From positions 1 to 23,787 of the forward strand of contig JAEXLY010000341.1 of the NCBI GenBank assembly GCA_023444765.1: 23,787 nt of DNA. The letters run 5' to 3'. This DNA comes from Pseudomonadota bacterium. GTDB lineage: Bacteria; Pseudomonadota; Gammaproteobacteria; Xanthomonadales; Xanthomonadaceae. Position 1 is the first letter of the stretch, and the number at the start of each line of letters is the position of its first letter. Below, piece by piece: positions 22,332 to 23,787 of the stretch. Both the position numbers and the translations under genes were made by a program. Below the pieces are notes generated by a model that was not told the DNA's origin, did not search any database, and saw nothing but the letters and a program-made list of their open reading frames with translations.

Positions 22332-23372
22332 ATGCGCAGGAGAGAGTTCCTCGGCACCACGGCACTGGCGGCGCTGGCCTCGTCGATCCCGGCCGGCGCG
22401 ACGAGGCGGACCGATCTCCCGTCCCGGGTGCTGCCGCGGCCGCTGTCCAGGGGCGACACCATCGCCCTGGTGAGTCCGTCGGCCGCGACCGACGAACGCA
22501 TCGACCTGCAACTCTCGCGCGAGGTGATGGAGGCGCTCGGCTTCCGGGTGAAGCCCGGGCGATATCACGACTCGCGCCGCGGACACCTGGCTGGCAGCGA
22601 CGAACAACGGGCCGCCGATCTCAATGCGGCGTTTGCCGACGACGATGTCAGGGCGGTGGTCTGCGTGCGCGGCGGATCGGGCGCGGCACGACTGCTGCCG
22701 CTGCTCGATTACGACCTCATCCGCGCCAAGCCCAAGGTCCTGCTGGGCTATTCCGACATTACCGCCCTGCACAACGCCCTGCTGGCGCGCGCGGGGCTGG
22801 TCACCTTCCACGGGCCCAACGCGACCGGCAGCTGGAACCGCTTCAACGCCGACCAGTTCGACCGCGTGTTCTTCCGGCGCGAGGCGATGGAGTACCGCAA
22901 CGTGGCGGACGCCGGCGATGAACTGGTGCCGCGCCGCAACCGCACCCTCGCCATCACCGGCGGCAAGGCCCGTGGCGAACTGGTGGGCGGCAACCTCACG
23001 GTGCTGACCGCGCTGGCCGGGTCGCCTTATCTCCCGGACTTCGGCGGAAAGATCCTGTTCCTCGAGGACGTGGCCGAAGCGCCTTACCGCATCGACCGCA
23101 TGCTGACCACGCTCAGGCTGATGGGGGCTCTCGACCGGATCGCCGGCTTCATCTTCGGCGAATGCACCGACTGCGACCCCGGCGACGGTTACGGGTCGCT
23201 CACGCTCGACCAGATCTTCGACGACCACATCAGGCCGCTTGGCGTCCCGGCCTACCGTGGCGCCATGATCGGCCATATCCGCCAGCAGTTCATCGTGCCG
23301 GTCGGCGGAAGCGTCGAGATGGATGCCGACGCGGGCAGCTTCCGCCTGCTCGGCCCGGTGTTCCAGTCCTGA
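22332..23372 (+). CDS. LD-carboxypeptidase (S66 family), Tat-exported
   Basis: A 346-residue serine peptidase of the S66 family, which trims the terminal D-alanine from murein tetrapeptides during cell-wall recycling, or acts on related peptides such as microcin C in MccF-type members. The N-terminus MRRREFLGTTALAALASS is a twin-arginine signal, so the enzyme is probably exported folded to the periplasm. This is unusual, since recycling LdcA is cytoplasmic. The S-E-H triad fits S141 (LLGYSDITALH), E245 (LFLEDVAEAPYRIDRML) and H315 (MIGHIRQQF). GGSGAARLLPLLDYDLI (114-130) is the family's central block. The start at ATG 22332 is chosen for the Tat motif and the AGGAGAG region; an upstream TTG at 22275 would bury it. 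The 126-base leader suggests an independent promoter. Confidence 0.92.
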   Translation: MRRREFLGTTALAALASSIPAGATRRTDLPSRVLPRPLSRGDTIALVSPSAATDERIDLQLSREVMEALGFRVKPGRYHDSRRGHLAGSDEQRAADLNAAFADDDVRAVVCVRGGSGAARLLPLLDYDLIRAKPKVLLGYSDITALHNALLARAGLVTFHGPNATGSWNRFNADQFDRVFFRREAMEYRNVADAGDELVPRRNRTLAITGGKARGELVGGNLTVLTALAGSPYLPDFGGKILFLEDVAEAPYRIDRMLTTLRLMGALDRIAGFIFGECTDCDPGDGYGSLTLDQIFDDHIRPLGVPAYRGAMIGHIRQQFIVPVGGSVEMDADAGSFRLLGPVFQS

Positions 23373-23699
23373 ACAACGCTGCCGCGCAACGGCATCCGGC
23401 GCCGTCATGCGAGGTGGCCCGGACCTGATCCCGCGCACGATGCGGCGTGGACCCTCCTGGTCGGACGCGTACACCCGGGCCATCGCGCGACGACCGCAGC
23501 CGCCATGCGCGAGTGGGTTCCCGCGGCCGGCGACGTGGCCGCCGTGTGCGCCAGCGGAAGGATCGCCAGCACGGTCCCGAAGTGCTCATGGAACGGCTGT
23601 TGGCCGCCTGGCGCGGCACGGCCAGGCATGTCTTCATCGGAACCCGGCTGTTCGGGAAGGCATCTCGCCGCCGGGGCCGGGGGGCGGCATCGTTGCGCC
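23373..23699. other. No supported gene
   Basis: About 330 bases without a convincing coding frame. Short frames on both strands are arginine-, cysteine- and tryptophan-rich and lack family motifs. One plus-strand frame from about 23580 (VLMERLLAAWRGTARHVF and on) and a minus-strand frame (GTVLAILPLAHTAATS) look mildly protein-like, so a decayed gene is possible. I see no RNA gene, repeat or clear terminator. Confidence 0.5.
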
Positions 23700-23787
23700 A
23701 TGTCATCGGCAAGGCCGCGGAAGAAGTCCGGTCGCGGCGGCAGTGGCCGAGCCGGCGTGGGCGCGTCGCCATACGCGTGGCGAGCCC
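23700..23787 (+). CDS. Possible start of a gene running off the right edge
   Basis: From ATG 23700 the frame stays open to the window end, beginning MSSARPRKKSGRGGSGRAGV, a basic glycine-rich N-terminus. No Shine-Dalgarno sequence is visible and the same frame is also open from ATG 23505, so the start is uncertain. Too little is present to name a family; it may be non-coding. Confidence 0.25.
   Translation, partial: MSSARPRKKSGRGGSGRAGVGASPYAWRA

Noticed and set aside
1..23787. CRISPR arrays, IS elements, prophage or tRNA genes
   Set aside because: No regular direct repeats, transposase or integrase motifs were seen, and I recognised no cloverleaf in the intergenic stretches I read; tRNA absence was not computed.

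Overview
The window is GC-rich, densely coded chromosomal DNA. Gene content and protein style point to a gammaproteobacterium of the Xanthomonadaceae/Lysobacteraceae group (Lysobacter, Luteimonas or Pseudoxanthomonas-like). This is an inference from GC content, YaeQ, SulP with an XRE leader, a secreted GH3 enzyme of the xylosidase type and the general gene style. There is no rRNA or tRNA gene to fix the taxon. I see no phage, IS element or CRISPR array, and I recognise no tRNA. It reads as ordinary chromosome holding several poorly characterised small operons.

Layout. 1-4.2 kb: a GspE/PilB-type ATPase whose frame is open to the left edge, a convergent membrane diguanylate cyclase, a divergent methyltransferase and a small four-helix membrane protein gene broken by a frameshift. 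4.2-5.5 kb: yaeQ and a conserved protein of unknown function. 5.7-8.4 kb: a secreted GH3 beta-xylosidase/beta-glucosidase with a PA14 insert. 8.5-10.2 kb: a divergent pair, an RsuA/RluF-type pseudouridine synthase with Glu at the catalytic Asp position and a RIO-type kinase. 10.4-11.4 kb: a secreted alpha/beta hydrolase. 11.6-15.2 kb (minus strand): an operon encoding an N-formylglutamate amidohydrolase-like protein, a DUF1704 metallopeptidase, a glutathione-synthetase-like ATP-grasp ligase and yaiI, the last broken by two apparent single-base losses. 15.3-17.2 kb: a SulP anion transporter led by a tiny XRE regulator, divergent from a hemerythrin gene (17.4-17.9 kb). 18.0-19.3 kb: a secreted M14 carboxypeptidase. 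19.5-19.6 kb: a 44-residue lysine-rich protein. 19.8-21.1 kb: a translationally coupled pair, a GntA/YqcI-YcgG haem N-hydroxylase homologue and a DUF1989 protein. 21.2-22.2 kb: a glutathionyl-hydroquinone reductase. 22.3-23.4 kb: a Tat-exported LD-carboxypeptidase. The last 0.4 kb has no well-supported gene.

Two gene groups best fit an undescribed system. (1) The DUF1704-ATP-grasp-amidohydrolase operon pairs a peptidase of the MATCAP (tubulin detyrosinase) family with a ligase of the superfamily that contains tubulin-tyrosine ligase. This suggests reversible addition and removal of a terminal residue on an unknown protein or peptide. (2) The GntA-like/DUF1989 pair combines a guanidine N-hydroxylase family with a family that includes carboxyguanidine deiminase subunits, suggesting a short pathway on a guanidino compound. 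Both functions are inferences from families and gene order.
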